This document shows, piece by piece, positions 25,072-34,832 of a stretch of 64,000 nt of DNA. A program made the position numbers and the translations under genes. The notes beneath the pieces were generated by a model. That model was given only the letters and a program-made list of their open reading frames with translations, ran no database searches and was not told the DNA's origin. This DNA comes from Bradyrhizobium ottawaense. GTDB taxonomy: Bacteria > Pseudomonadota > Alphaproteobacteria > Rhizobiales > Xanthobacteraceae. The stretch lies in contig NZ_LT629693.1 in assembly GCF_900099825.1 (NCBI RefSeq), forward strand, positions 5,033,001-5,097,000, given 5' to 3'. How positions within the stretch are numbered: the stretch's first letter is position 1; the number at the start of each line of letters is the position of its first letter.

Positions 25072-27753
25072 ATGACGAAGGAGATTGGCGTGAACCCGAT
25101 TGCGATATCGCATGTGCTCCAACGGCTCGCTGCATCGTGCGCGATGATGTTTTCGGTATACGGCGCCGCTTGCGCCGAGCCGGTTTTTTCCTTCGACGGC
25201 ACGCCCGGAAAATTGCCGAAGACGGTCGTTCCCATCCACTATGCGATCGAGCTCAAGCCCGACATTGCGAGCCTCGCGCTTCCTGGCGTGGAAATCGTCG
25301 ACATCGAGGTGCGCGCGCCGACTGCGCGGCTGACCCTCAACGCCGTCAATACGACCTTTGCGGCCGTCACCGCCGACGGCGACACGGCGCGCGCGGACGT
25401 CGCGCTCGATGCCGGTGCCGAGACCGCCACGTTTACCTTTGCGCAACCGCTTGGCGTGGGCGCGCACCGGCTTCGCATCGAATTTGCCGCGCAGATCAAC
25501 AAATTCGATCGCGGCTTCTTCTTCGTCGATTATCCGACCGATAACGGCGTGAAGCGGCTGCTCACCAGCAAGCTCGAACCGTCGGACGCGCGGCGGATAT
25601 TTCCGTGCTGGGACGAGCCCGCCTTCAAGGCGAGTTTTGCGTTGACGGTAACGGTGCCGCGAAACTTCCTCGCGGTCGGCAACATGCCTGTTGTGCGCGA
25701 AGAGCCGCTGGAGCCGAACCTGAAGCAGGTCGCTTTCGCGACCACGCCGAAAATGTCGACCTACCTGTTCGTGCTGACGGTGGGCGAACTGGAGCGGATC
25801 ACGGCGGAGGTGGACGGCGTCACGGTCGGCGTCGTCGCCACCGCGGGCAAGGCCGCGAAGGGGCAATTCGCGCTCGACAGCGGGGTCAAGCTGCTGTCCT
25901 GGTTCAACGATTATTTCGGCGTCAAATACCCGCTGCCCAAGCTCGATTTGATCGCGGTGCCCGGCGGCTTCGGCGGCGCGATGGAGAACTGGGGCGGCAT
26001 TACCTTTTTCGAGAGCCGGCTGCTGTTCGATCCCGCGACAAATCCGGACAGCGCACGGCGCGGCATCTTCGGCATCATCGCGCATGAAATGGCGCATCAA
26101 TGGTTCGGCGATCTCGTCACCATGGCGTGGTGGGACAATCTCTGGCTCAACGAAGGTTTTGCGACCTGGATGGCGACCAAGGCCTCGGAGCAATTCTACC
26201 CGCAATGGCAGAGCTGGCTGAACGGGTATGCCCAGAAGCAATATGCCCTGGCCCTCGACGCGCGGCGTACCTCGCACCCGATCCAGCAGCCGATCGCCGA
26301 CGAGAGCGAGGCGATGGTCGCGTTCGACGCCATCACCTACAACAAGGGTCAGGCGCTGATCCGTATGCTGGAAAGTTATCTCGGCGAGACGGCGTTTCGC
26401 GACGGTATTCGCGGTTACATCGCCGGACATGCCTATGGCAACACCACCACCGCGGATCTCTGGCAGGCGCTGGAGAGCGCCGCCCATAAACCGGTGACCG
26501 GCATCGCAGCCTCCTTCACCGAACAGGATGGGGTGCCGCTGATCATGGCCGAGACGAGCTGCAGCGGCGGCGACCAGCGGCTGACGCTGCGACAGGATCG
26601 CTTCGTGATTGCGCCGGTGCGGGCGGGCGTCCCGGCCTTGCCGCCGCGCAACTGGCAAATTCCTGTTGCCGTCGGGCCGCTGCGTGCGACGCAGCCGCCG
26701 GAGATTGTGCTGCTGCAAGGCTCCATGGAAATCCCCGCGCGATCCTGCGGCGAGCCGATCAAGGTCAATTCAGGTGATATCGGCTACTACCGGGTCGAAT
26801 ACGGGCCGGTCAGCCGGGCGGCGCTGGCGAAATCGCTGCCGCAGATGTCGGCCGAGGATCGCGTCAATTTCCTCACCGACAGCTGGGCGATGGTGGCGGC
26901 CGGCCGCGCCGAGCCGCCGTCCTATCTCACGCTGGTCGAATCTGTCGGCGCCGACGATCGCCGTCCGGTCTGGGACCAGGTGATCACGGTGTTCACCGCG
27001 CTCAACCGTCTGGCGCGCGACCGCGCCGAGCGTCCGGCGGTGCAGCGCTACGCCAGGGCAACGTTGCGCCCGGTGTTCGACCGGCTCGGCTGGGAGGGCA
27101 GCGGTTCGGGCGACGACGACAACACGCTGCTCCGCGCCAGCCTGATCTCGGTGCTCGGCGAATTCGGCGACGAGGAGATCATCGCCGAGGCGAAGCGGCG
27201 CTTCGCGGGCTTCCTGCAGGATCCGAAATCGCTTCCCGCCGCATTGCGCGATGCGGTCACCCACATCGTCGGAATCACGGCCGACCGCGCCACCTATGAC
27301 ACGCTGCTGGCGCTCGCGCGCAAGAGCACCGTGACCAACGAACGCCTGCGTTATTATTTCGCCGCGGCCGGCGCGCGTGACGCGTCGTTGGCGCGCGCCA
27401 CGCTGGCGCTGGCCCTGACCGACGAGGTGCCGGGCACGATTGTCACCGGCCTGATCAATTCGGTCGCCGCCTCCGGCGAGCAGCCCGATCTCGCCTGGGA
27501 CTTCCTGCAGAAGAACTACGATACGCTGTTCGCAAAACAGGGACCGCAATTCCGCGACCAGTTCATCGCAAACTTCATGACCAATTTCAGCGACGACGGC
27601 CATGCCGCCGAGCTGGCCGCCTTTGCGCCGGCACAGGCGACCTCCGGCGGGCGTGTGATGGCCGCGCGGGCAACGGAAACGATCGCGATCTCCGCCGACC
27701 TCAAGGCGCGGGCGCTGCCGGCGGTCGATGCCTGGATCAGGCAGCGACACTGA
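25072..27753 (+). CDS. M1-family metallo-aminopeptidase, exported
   Basis: The 893-residue zinc peptidase releases N-terminal amino acids from peptides. ATG 25072 is preferred because a signal peptide follows (SHVLQRLAASCAMMFSVYGAACA); the longer frame from 24889 is not protein-like. The substrate-anchoring GAMEN motif is at about residue 303 (GGAMENWGGITFFESRLLF). The zinc site HEMAH lies near residue 338 with the third ligand in LWLNEGFATW. The final 350 or so residues match the ERAP1-like helical domain. The signal peptide suggests a periplasmic role in peptide scavenging. It is divergent from the haem peroxidase. Confidence 0.93.
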   Translation: MTKEIGVNPIAISHVLQRLAASCAMMFSVYGAACAEPVFSFDGTPGKLPKTVVPIHYAIELKPDIASLALPGVEIVDIEVRAPTARLTLNAVNTTFAAVTADGDTARADVALDAGAETATFTFAQPLGVGAHRLRIEFAAQINKFDRGFFFVDYPTDNGVKRLLTSKLEPSDARRIFPCWDEPAFKASFALTVTVPRNFLAVGNMPVVREEPLEPNLKQVAFATTPKMSTYLFVLTVGELERITAEVDGVTVGVVATAGKAAKGQFALDSGVKLLSWFNDYFGVKYPLPKLDLIAVPGGFGGAMENWGGITFFESRLLFDPATNPDSARRGIFGIIAHEMAHQWFGDLVTMAWWDNLWLNEGFATWMATKASEQFYPQWQSWLNGYAQKQYALALDARRTSHPIQQPIADESEAMVAFDAITYNKGQALIRMLESYLGETAFRDGIRGYIAGHAYGNTTTADLWQALESAAHKPVTGIAASFTEQDGVPLIMAETSCSGGDQRLTLRQDRFVIAPVRAGVPALPPRNWQIPVAVGPLRATQPPEIVLLQGSMEIPARSCGEPIKVNSGDIGYYRVEYGPVSRAALAKSLPQMSAEDRVNFLTDSWAMVAAGRAEPPSYLTLVESVGADDRRPVWDQVITVFTALNRLARDRAERPAVQRYARATLRPVFDRLGWEGSGSGDDDNTLLRASLISVLGEFGDEEIIAEAKRRFAGFLQDPKSLPAALRDAVTHIVGITADRATYDTLLALARKSTVTNERLRYYFAAAGARDASLARATLALALTDEVPGTIVTGLINSVAASGEQPDLAWDFLQKNYDTLFAKQGPQFRDQFIANFMTNFSDDGHAAELAAFAPAQATSGGRVMAARATETIAISADLKARALPAVDAWIRQRH

Positions 27754-27904
27754 TCCCGCTGCTGCGCTTCGCCTTCTTCGGGATGAGGTCTTGATCGACC
27801 GGCTGAGCTGGTGAGGTTGTCGTTGCCCTGCGATCGTTGCCTTGCCCCGGCATTCCGGGTAGCGATGGCGGCCAGACTTTCCAGGCTGAGGCACGATCCC
27901 TACC

Positions 27905-28780
27905 ATGGCTGATTTCCACGGCGTTTTTCCCTATCTCGTCTCTCCCGTCGATCCCACAGGCAATATTCGCACCGAGGTGCTCGGACGGCTTTGCGACGAT
28001 CTGATCAAGGCCGGCGTGCACGGGCTGACGCCGCTGGGCTCGACCGGCGAATTTGCCTATCTCGGCCAGGCCCAGCGGGCGAGCGTCGTGCAAACCGCGA
28101 TTGAGGCGGCGAAAGGCCGCGTGCCTGTGATCGCCGGTGTCGCCTCGACCTCCACGGCGGACGCGGTGGCGCAGGCCAAGGCCTATCAGAAGCTCGGGGC
28201 CAACGGCATCCTCGCGATTCTGGAGGCGTACTTTCCAGTCGCCGACGCGCAGATCGAATCCTATTTCCGCGCCATTGCCGATGCCGTTGATATTCCCGTG
28301 GTGATCTACACCAACCCGCAATTCCAGCGTTCCGATCTGACGCTGGATGTGATCGCGCGGCTCGCGACCCATCCGCGCATCGGCTACATCAAGGATGCCT
28401 CCACCAATACCGGCCGGCTGCTGTCGATCATGAACCGCTGCGGCGACAGCATCAAAGTGTTCTCGGCCTCCGCGCATATCCCGGCAGCGGTGATGCTGAT
28501 CGGCGGGCTGGGTTGGATGGCGGGGCCTGCCTGCATCATTCCGCGGCAGAGCGTCGAACTTTACGACCTCTGCACGGCGGCGCGCTGGGAAGAGGCGATG
28601 GCTCTCCAGCGCAAGCTGTGGCGCATCAACGAAGCCTTCGCGCGCTTCAATCTGGCGGCCTGCATCAAGGCCGGACTCGACATCCAGGGTTATGCCGTCG
28701 GCGACCCCGTCCCGCCGCAGGCGGCGCTCACGTCAGAGCAGCGCAAGGTGGTCGAGCAAGCCCTGCGGGATGTCGGGTAA
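27905..28780 (+). CDS. DapA-family aldolase/lyase (dihydrodipicolinate synthase-like)
   Basis: The 291-residue TIM-barrel enzyme forms a Schiff base with a keto acid. The Schiff lysine is in IGYIKDAST near residue 162. The carboxylate loop is GSTGEFAYL and the catalytic tyrosine lies in [10 protein letters not shown]. The neighbours are not lysine-biosynthesis genes, and the motif differs from canonical DapA (usually G-T-T-G-E), so a catabolic keto-acid or sugar-acid lyase is more likely than lysine synthesis. It lies 114 bp upstream of a molybdopterin hydroxylase gene. Confidence 0.85.
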   Translation: MADFHGVFPYLVSPVDPTGNIRTEVLGRLCDDLIKAGVHGLTPLGSTGEFAYLGQAQRASVVQTAIEAAKGRVPVIAGVASTSTADAVAQAKAYQKLGANGILAILEAYFPVADAQIESYFRAIADAVDIPVVIYTNPQFQRSDLTLDVIARLATHPRIGYIKDASTNTGRLLSIMNRCGDSIKVFSASAHIPAAVMLIGGLGWMAGPACIIPRQSVELYDLCTAARWEEAMALQRKLWRINEAFARFNLAACIKAGLDIQGYAVGDPVPPQAALTSEQRKVVEQALRDVG

Positions 28781-28894
28781 CTGGCTTGCGAGTTGCATAA
28801 ACCGCATTACCTCGTCCCTTCGGGACCGAGTTGTATCAGCCTCAAAACCGGCTAAAACCCGCCCAATCCGACAAGAAGCTCGAAGGACAAACTG

Positions 28895-31219
28895 ATGAAT
28901 ATTCTTCCCGGCAATATGCGTTTTGGTGCGGGCAAGGCGGTCAAGCGTTTGGAAGACCAGAGACTGCTCACCGGGAAGGGGCAGTTCATCGATGACAAGC
29001 CCGAGGAGGGCGCGCTGTGGCTCTACGTGCTGCGCTCGCCGCATGCGCACGCCAAAATCGTCTCGATCGACGTCACGCCGGCAACCGGGATGCCGGGCGT
29101 TGAAGCGGTTTATACCGGCGCCGATCTGATCAAGGACGACATCGGCACCATTCCGACGCTGTCGATCTTCAAGCGGCCCGACGGCAAGCCGATGACGGTG
29201 CCGCCGCGGCGGCTGCTCGCCCATGAAATCGTGCGCTTTGCCGGCGAGGCCGTGGCGGCCGTGGTGGCGACGTCACGCGTGCTGGCGCAGACCGCGGCCG
29301 AGGCGATCGCGGTCGAATACGCGGTGCTGCCGTCGGTGGTCGATCCGCTGGAAGCGATCAAGCCGGGCGCGCCGGTGGTGTGGACTGAAGCGCCGGACAA
29401 TATCGTGGCGGCCATGAGCTATGGCGATGCCGCCAAGGTCGAGGCGGCCTTTGCCAGCGCGGCGCATGTGGTCTCGCTCGATCTCGTCAGCCAGCGGCTG
29501 ATTCCGTCGGCGATGGAGCCGCGCTCGACGATCGCCGAAATCGAAAAGAAGACCGGCCGGCTGATCCTGCATGTGCAATCGCAGACGCCGGGTTCGACCC
29601 GCGATCTGCTCGCCGAGTCCGTGTTGAAGCGGCCCAAGGAAAGCGTCCGGGTGCTGGTCGGCGACATCGGTGGTGGTTTCGGGCAGAAGACCAGCCTCTA
29701 TCCGGAAGACGGCATCGTCGCCTATGCCGCGACCAAACTGGAGCGCAAGATTCGCTGGCGCGGCGACCGCACCGACGAGTTCGTCGGCGGCACTCACGGC
29801 CGCGATCTCACCTCGACCGGTGAATTCGCGCTCGATGCCAAGGGGCGCGTGCAGGCCTACCGCGTGCGCTCAGTCGGCGGCACCGGGGCCTATTCCTCGG
29901 GTGCGGGCAATATCATTCCGCTGGTGCTCGGGCCGTTCGTGCAGACCGGTGTCTACGATCTACCGCTGGTGCATTTCGAAGTGAAATCGGTGATGACCAA
30001 CACCGCGCCGGTCGGCGCCTATCGCGGCGCGGGGCGGCCCGAGGCGGTGTTCATTGTCGAGCGGCTGATGGATGCGGCAGCGCGCCAGATCGGCATGGAT
30101 CCGCGCGCCATCCGCAAGGTGAACTACATCAAGCCAGCGCAACTGCCCTACACCAACGCGGTCGGTCAGGTCTACGACTCCGGCGCCTTCGCGCATATGC
30201 TAGAACGCGCTTCCGACCTCGCCGACTGGAACGGCTTTGCCGCGCGCAAGAAGGCGGCGAAGAAGAAGGGCCTGCTCTACGGCCGCGGCCTGACCAGCTA
30301 CATTGAATGGACCGGCGGGCGGGCGCACACCGAGAAGGTCTCGCTGCACGCGACGTCGGAAGGTCGCATCATCCTGCATTCCGGCACCATGGCGATGGGG
30401 CAGGGCCTGCAAACCACCTACACCCAGATGGTTTCGGATTCGCTCGGCATTCCCATGGACAAGATCGACGTGGTGCAGGGCGACACCGATCTCGCCACCG
30501 GGTTCGGCAGCGTCGGCTCGCGCTCACTGTTCGTCGGCGGCACGGCGGTCGCGGTCTCCACCAACGACATGATCACGAAAGCGCGCGAGAAAGCGTCGAA
30601 CGTGCTGGAGACTTCGGTCGAGGACATCGAATACCGCGACGGCTGGCTGACGGTGGTCGGCACCGACAGGCGCATCAGCCTGTTCGAGATTGCGAAGAAG
30701 GAAGACGGCGCCAAGCTATCCGTCGATAGCGAAGGCGAAGTCGACGGCCCGAGCTGGCCGAACGGCACGCATATCTGCGAGGTCGAGATCGATCCCGAGA
30801 CCGGCGTCAGCAAGGTGGTGCGCTACACCACGGTCGACGACGTCGGTGTCGCCGTCAATCCGATGCTGGTGACCGGCCAGGTCCATGGCGGCGTCGCGCA
30901 AGGCATCGGGCAGGCGCTGTATGAGGGTGTCGCCTACAGCGAGGAAGGCCAGTTGCTGACCGCAAGCTATCAGGATTACTGCGTGCCGCGCGCCGACGAC
31001 ATCCCGCCGATCGCTGTCACCCTCGACGATTCCGCGCCCTGCCGCACCAACCCGCTCGGCGCCAAGGGCTGCGGCGAATCCGGCGCCATCGGCGGCCCGC
31101 CCTGCGTCACCAACGGCGTGATGGATGCGCTCAGCGAACTCGGCATCAAGCAGCTGAATACGCCCTTGACGCCGGCCAAGATCTGGCAGGCGATAAGGGA
31201 CGCGAAGGTGGCGGTTTGA
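28895..31219 (+). CDS. Xanthine dehydrogenase-family molybdopterin-binding subunit
   Basis: The 774-residue large subunit is of the CoxL/XdhA type, which hydroxylates aldehydes, purines or aromatic N-heterocycles. N-terminal FGAGKAVKRLEDQRLLTGKG and the cofactor-binding IGGGFGQKTSLYPEDGIVAY are typical. AYRGAGRPEAVF in place of AYRCSFR argues against true form-I CO dehydrogenase. The catalytic Glu is near residue 728 in GAKGCGESGAIGG. The medium (FAD) and small (2Fe-2S) subunits are not next to it, so it must pair with genes elsewhere. It may form a unit with the DapA-like gene upstream. Confidence 0.9.
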   Translation: MNILPGNMRFGAGKAVKRLEDQRLLTGKGQFIDDKPEEGALWLYVLRSPHAHAKIVSIDVTPATGMPGVEAVYTGADLIKDDIGTIPTLSIFKRPDGKPMTVPPRRLLAHEIVRFAGEAVAAVVATSRVLAQTAAEAIAVEYAVLPSVVDPLEAIKPGAPVVWTEAPDNIVAAMSYGDAAKVEAAFASAAHVVSLDLVSQRLIPSAMEPRSTIAEIEKKTGRLILHVQSQTPGSTRDLLAESVLKRPKESVRVLVGDIGGGFGQKTSLYPEDGIVAYAATKLERKIRWRGDRTDEFVGGTHGRDLTSTGEFALDAKGRVQAYRVRSVGGTGAYSSGAGNIIPLVLGPFVQTGVYDLPLVHFEVKSVMTNTAPVGAYRGAGRPEAVFIVERLMDAAARQIGMDPRAIRKVNYIKPAQLPYTNAVGQVYDSGAFAHMLERASDLADWNGFAARKKAAKKKGLLYGRGLTSYIEWTGGRAHTEKVSLHATSEGRIILHSGTMAMGQGLQTTYTQMVSDSLGIPMDKIDVVQGDTDLATGFGSVGSRSLFVGGTAVAVSTNDMITKAREKASNVLETSVEDIEYRDGWLTVVGTDRRISLFEIAKKEDGAKLSVDSEGEVDGPSWPNGTHICEVEIDPETGVSKVVRYTTVDDVGVAVNPMLVTGQVHGGVAQGIGQALYEGVAYSEEGQLLTASYQDYCVPRADDIPPIAVTLDDSAPCRTNPLGAKGCGESGAIGGPPCVTNGVMDALSELGIKQLNTPLTPAKIWQAIRDAKVAV

Positions 31220-31238
31220 GGAGTCATTCCGGGCGACA

Positions 31239-31406
31239 CTTACCCTCCCCTGGAGGGGGAGGGTCGACGCTCATGAAATGAGCGGCGGGGTGAGGTGAAA
31301 GTCTCTCCTCGCGCGCAGTGCCCGAGTGGAGAGATCACCCCACCCCGTCTCGCATTTCGCTGCGCTCAATACGAGCCGACCCTCCCCCTCCAGGGGAGGG
31401 TAAGAG
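31239..31406 (+). repeat. Dispersed palindromic repeat, family B copy 1
   Basis: The element of about 168 bp is bounded by inverted arms (CCCTCCCCTGGAGGGG... and ...CCCCTCCAGGGGAGGG). The middle contains GGGGTGAGG and CACCCCACCCC stretches. An inverted, diverged copy lies at 47215-47404. It fills the whole gap between the convergent molybdopterin subunit and acyl-CoA dehydrogenase genes. Confidence 0.85.
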
Positions 31407-31431
31407 CGGCTCCGCTCATCACGGCAGTGAC

Positions 31432-32628
31432 CTACAGCCCCAGCACCATCTTCGCGACGATCTCGCGCTGGATCTCCGACGAGCCGCCGAAAATCGTGTA
31501 GGCGCGGGTGTTGAGGAATTCCGGGACTACCGGGAGCATTTCTTCCGGAATGCCCGGCGCTTCGTTGAGCCGGTAGAGCGGACGGATCGGCTCGACATAG
31601 AGGCCGTCATTGCCGATCACCTCGACGCCGAGCCGCGTCACCGCCTGGCGGATTTCGCTGACGCGCAGTTTCAGGAGCGATGATACCGCGCCTGGATTCT
31701 GTCCGGTCTGCAACGCCGACAGCACTCGCAATTCGGTCATTTCCAGCGTGTCGATATCGACCTCGATCTCCGACATCCGCACCGCGATATCGGGATCGTC
31801 GATGGCGCGGCCGGTGGTCTCGGATTCCGCGAGGTCGGAGACCATCTTCAGCGCCTCACGCAGTTTGGCCGAGGCGATGCCGGAGCCACGCTCGAACTCG
31901 AGCAGATACTTGCCATAGGTCCAGCCCTTGCCTTCGTCGCCGACGCGATTAGCGACGGGGACGCGGACGTCGTCGAAGAACACCTGGTTCACCTCGTGGT
32001 CGCCGCCGATGGTCAGGATCGGCCGTGTCGTGATGCCCTTGCTCTTCATGTCGATCAGGATGAAGCTGATGCCGTCCTGCTGCCGCTCGGTGTCGTTGGT
32101 GCGCACCAGCGCGAACATGCGGTTGGCGTGATGGGCATGCGTGGTCCAGATCTTGGTGCCGTTGACGATGTAATCGTCGCCGTCGCGCACGGCGCGGGTC
32201 TTCAGCGAGGACAGGTCGGAACCCGAGCCGGGTTCGGAATAGCCCTGGCACCAGTAATCCTCGCCGGAGAGAATTTTTGGCAGATAGAAATTCTTTTGCT
32301 CGGGTGAGCCGAAGCCGATGATGACGGGGCCGACCATCTTGACGCCCATCACGTTCACGTTGGGTACGCCGGCGCGGGCGCATTCGGCCTCAAAAATCCA
32401 GCGCTGTGCCGGGGTCCAGTCCGGCCCGCCATGTTCTACCGGCCAGCCCGGCGCGCCCCAGCCCTTTTTATTCAACGCCCGTTGCCAGGCCATGCCGATA
32501 TCGGGATCGGAAAAGACCGAAGGGGTCAGTGCGGTGGCGCGCTTCATCTCCGGCGTGAGGTTTGCAGAAATGAAGTCGCGGACTTCCTGCTCGAAAGCGC
32601 GCTCTTCGGCGTTGAAGGTGAGATCCAT
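31432..32628 (-). CDS. Acyl-CoA dehydrogenase (second of a pair)
   Basis: The 398-residue flavoenzyme introduces a trans-2 double bond into an acyl-CoA. ATG 32628 is preferred; the in-frame extension to 32925 overlaps the upstream gene. Motifs: GYSEPGSGSDLSSLKTRA (FAD/substrate loop), VNGTKIWTTHAHHANRMFAL, and C-terminal FGGSSEIQREIVAKMVLGL. This subtype usually forms a heteromer with a shorter partner, here the 32643-33776 gene 14 bp upstream. With the enoyl-CoA hydratase before it, the three genes form a beta-oxidation-like operon, perhaps for branched, steroid or aromatic side-chain acyl-CoAs. Confidence 0.92.
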   Translation of the reverse strand: MDLTFNAEERAFEQEVRDFISANLTPEMKRATALTPSVFSDPDIGMAWQRALNKKGWGAPGWPVEHGGPDWTPAQRWIFEAECARAGVPNVNVMGVKMVGPVIIGFGSPEQKNFYLPKILSGEDYWCQGYSEPGSGSDLSSLKTRAVRDGDDYIVNGTKIWTTHAHHANRMFALVRTNDTERQQDGISFILIDMKSKGITTRPILTIGGDHEVNQVFFDDVRVPVANRVGDEGKGWTYGKYLLEFERGSGIASAKLREALKMVSDLAESETTGRAIDDPDIAVRMSEIEVDIDTLEMTELRVLSALQTGQNPGAVSSLLKLRVSEIRQAVTRLGVEVIGNDGLYVEPIRPLYRLNEAPGIPEEMLPVVPEFLNTRAYTIFGGSSEIQREIVAKMVLGL

Positions 32629-32642
32629 GGTGCGCTCCGGTA

Positions 32643-33776
32643 TCAGGTTTGAACGGCACGGCCGCCGAGGGCGGCATAACGGCGATAATGATGGGCGCTG
32701 CCGCCGAACAAGGTGTCGAAGGCGAGCAGCCGCTTGAAGTAGGAGCCGATGTCGAGTTCGTCGGTGACCCCCATGGCGCCGTGAAGCTGTACCGACTGTT
32801 CGGCCACGAATCTTGCGCATTTGCCGATCTTGGCCTTGGCGCCGGAAGCCGCGCGCGCACGCGCGAGGGGTTCGGCGTCGGCCATCAGCGCCGCGCGCAG
32901 CGCCATCGAGCGGGCCTCGTCGCACTGCATCGCCATGTCGGCGAGGCGGTGGCGGATCACCTGGTTGGCCGACAGCGGCCGTCCGAACTGCTTTCGAATC
33001 TTGGTGTATTCGAGCGTCTGGTCGAGCAGGGTCTGCATGATGCCGACGGCTTCGGCGCCGAGTGCCGCCATGGCGCGGTCGACCACGCTTTCGATCGCCG
33101 GCAATGCATCGCTGCCGTCGCCGAGCAGGGCATCTGCCGGCACCCGCACGTCCCTGAGGTCGAGGTTGCAGGCGCGGCCGCCGCCAAGCCGCGGGAAGTC
33201 GCGTGAGGTGAGCCCGGGCGCACCTTGCGGCACCAGAAACAGGCAGAGTTTGCCGTCGTCGACGCGGGCGGAGACGATGATCTGTCCGGCGGCGTGGCCG
33301 TCGAGCACGGCGGTCTTGTGGCCATCGAGACGCCAGCCATCCGGCGTCTTCTTTGCCGTGGTCTTGACGTCGGCCAGATCGAAGCGCGCCTGCCGCTCCG
33401 AATGCGCGAAGGCGAGGTAAAGCGAACCGTCGGCGATCTGTGGCAGCAGCGCCTGCTTCTGCGCCTCAGAGCCGCATTCCGCGATCAGCGCCGCGCCGAT
33501 CACGACGGTCGACAGATAAGGCTCGGAGACGAGGCCGCGTCCGAATGCTTCCATCAGGATGCCGATCTCGATGGCGCCGCCGCCAAATCCGCCATGGTCT
33601 TCCCTGATCGGCAGTGCGAGCCAGCCCAAGTCGGCGAACTGTTTCCAGATATCGGCGCTGAAGCCGCGCGGATCGTTCGCCGATCGCTTGCGATGGTCGG
33701 CATTGTAGGTTTCGGTGACAAAGCGGTCGGCGCTTTCGCGCAGCATCCGCTGCTCGTCGCTCAAGGTAAGGTCCAT
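32643..33776 (-). CDS. Acyl-CoA dehydrogenase (first of a pair)
   Basis: The 377-residue protein has the N-terminal helical ACAD domain (LTLSDEQRMLRESADRFVTE), a degenerate central beta domain (DGWRLDGHKTAVLDGHAAGQ) and a C-terminal bundle (FGRPLSANQVIRHRLADMAM, then QLHGAMGVTDELDIGSYFKR). The central FAD loop is shorter and less canonical than in its neighbour, as in the FadE-type heterodimers of steroid and branched-acid pathways. It is separated from the next ACAD by 14 bp and follows the enoyl-CoA hydratase by 19 bp. Confidence 0.92.
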   Translation of the reverse strand: MDLTLSDEQRMLRESADRFVTETYNADHRKRSANDPRGFSADIWKQFADLGWLALPIREDHGGFGGGAIEIGILMEAFGRGLVSEPYLSTVVIGAALIAECGSEAQKQALLPQIADGSLYLAFAHSERQARFDLADVKTTAKKTPDGWRLDGHKTAVLDGHAAGQIIVSARVDDGKLCLFLVPQGAPGLTSRDFPRLGGGRACNLDLRDVRVPADALLGDGSDALPAIESVVDRAMAALGAEAVGIMQTLLDQTLEYTKIRKQFGRPLSANQVIRHRLADMAMQCDEARSMALRAALMADAEPLARARAASGAKAKIGKCARFVAEQSVQLHGAMGVTDELDIGSYFKRLLAFDTLFGGSAHHYRRYAALGGRAVQT

Positions 33777-33795
33777 CTGATCTGCTTTGCTTCTC

Positions 33796-34647
33796 TTATA
33801 AGGGCTGTGCCGGTTTCCTGACGGAGGGATGGAGGCCCGCGGGATCCACCACCATTCCGAATTCCTGCAGATTATGCGCGTGGCAGAGCTGGTGCAGCGC
33901 GAACGCCTGCTCGATCGCTGCGGGCTGTCCCATGACGTCGATCGAGCGATTGACCGCTTCCTTGGTCAGCTTGAGCGCAAACGCGGGCTTTGCCGCGATC
34001 CGCTGCGCCAGCGTCATCACGAACGAAGAAAGCTCGTCGTGCGGCACGACGTGGTTGACCATGCCGAGCCGATGCGCTTCCTCGGCGTTCCAGACGTCGG
34101 CGGTGAACAGTAATTCCTTGGCCTTGCGCGGACCGAGTTCCCAGGGATGAACGAACCACTCGACGCCGCAGACGCCCATCGTGACAACGGGATCGCAGAA
34201 TTCAGCATCGGCACTGGCGACGATGAGGTCGCAGGCCCAGGCCAGCATCAGGCCGCCGGCGATGCACTTGCCGTGCACTTCAGCGATCGTCGGCTTGGCC
34301 AGGTTGCGCCAGCGCCGGGTCATCTGCAGATAGGTTTCCTGCTCGCGGGCGAAGCGGCCATGGGCATTGGGTTCGGCGAAGCCACCCCAATTTCCGACCG
34401 GCGGAAAATCGACGCCGGCGGTATTCTTGGCCCCGGGGCGCAGATCGTGCCCGGCCGAGAAATGCGGCCCGTTGCCGGCGAGAATGATGACCTTGACCGC
34501 GTCGTCCTGAACGGCTTCGTCGAAGGCCGCGTTGAGATCGTAGGTCATTTGCAGGTTTTGGGCGTTGCGCGCCTCGGGCCGGTTCATCACGACCCGCGCG
34601 ATGCCAGGCTCCGGCCGCTCCACGACGATGGTTTCATAAGCGGTCAA
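33796..34647 (-). CDS. Enoyl-CoA hydratase/isomerase family protein
   Basis: The 283-residue crotonase-fold enzyme hydrates trans-2-enoyl-CoA or catalyses a related reaction. The oxyanion-hole segments are GNGPHFSAGHDLRPG and AEVHGKCIAGGLMLAWACDL. The usual second catalytic Glu position reads VTMGVCGVEW, so the exact chemistry is open. Start TTG 34647 is supported by GGGAGGG. It is the first gene of the three-gene operon with the two acyl-CoA dehydrogenases. Confidence 0.88.
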   Translation of the reverse strand: MTAYETIVVERPEPGIARVVMNRPEARNAQNLQMTYDLNAAFDEAVQDDAVKVIILAGNGPHFSAGHDLRPGAKNTAGVDFPPVGNWGGFAEPNAHGRFAREQETYLQMTRRWRNLAKPTIAEVHGKCIAGGLMLAWACDLIVASADAEFCDPVVTMGVCGVEWFVHPWELGPRKAKELLFTADVWNAEEAHRLGMVNHVVPHDELSSFVMTLAQRIAAKPAFALKLTKEAVNRSIDVMGQPAAIEQAFALHQLCHAHNLQEFGMVVDPAGLHPSVRKPAQPL

Positions 34648-34726
34648 TCGGCCCTCCCTTTATTGTTATCCGGCCATGTTGTGGTCTCAGCGAATGATAG
34701 GCAAGAGGCTTGAATCACCACAACCG

Positions 34727-34769
34727 CGTCATTCCGGTCTGGTTCTTCGGACCATCCCGGAATGACGAA
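34727..34769. repeat. Short inverted-repeat element (CGTCATTCCGG family)
   Basis: CGTCATTCCGG and CCGGAATGACG arms enclose about 20 bp. The element lies between the divergent enoyl-CoA hydratase and LemA genes. It is of the type commonly scattered in Bradyrhizobium-like genomes. Confidence 0.6.
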
Positions 34770-34832
34770 GTTAGAGTATGGGCCTTCACATCGATCTGGT
34801 ATGCTCGCGGCAGATTTACCGGGAGAATTTCG

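Noticed and set aside
25021..26718. A 565-codon minus-strand frame opposite the aminopeptidase
   Set aside because: The HEMAH and GAMEN motifs lie on the plus strand; this frame is low-complexity and arginine-rich.
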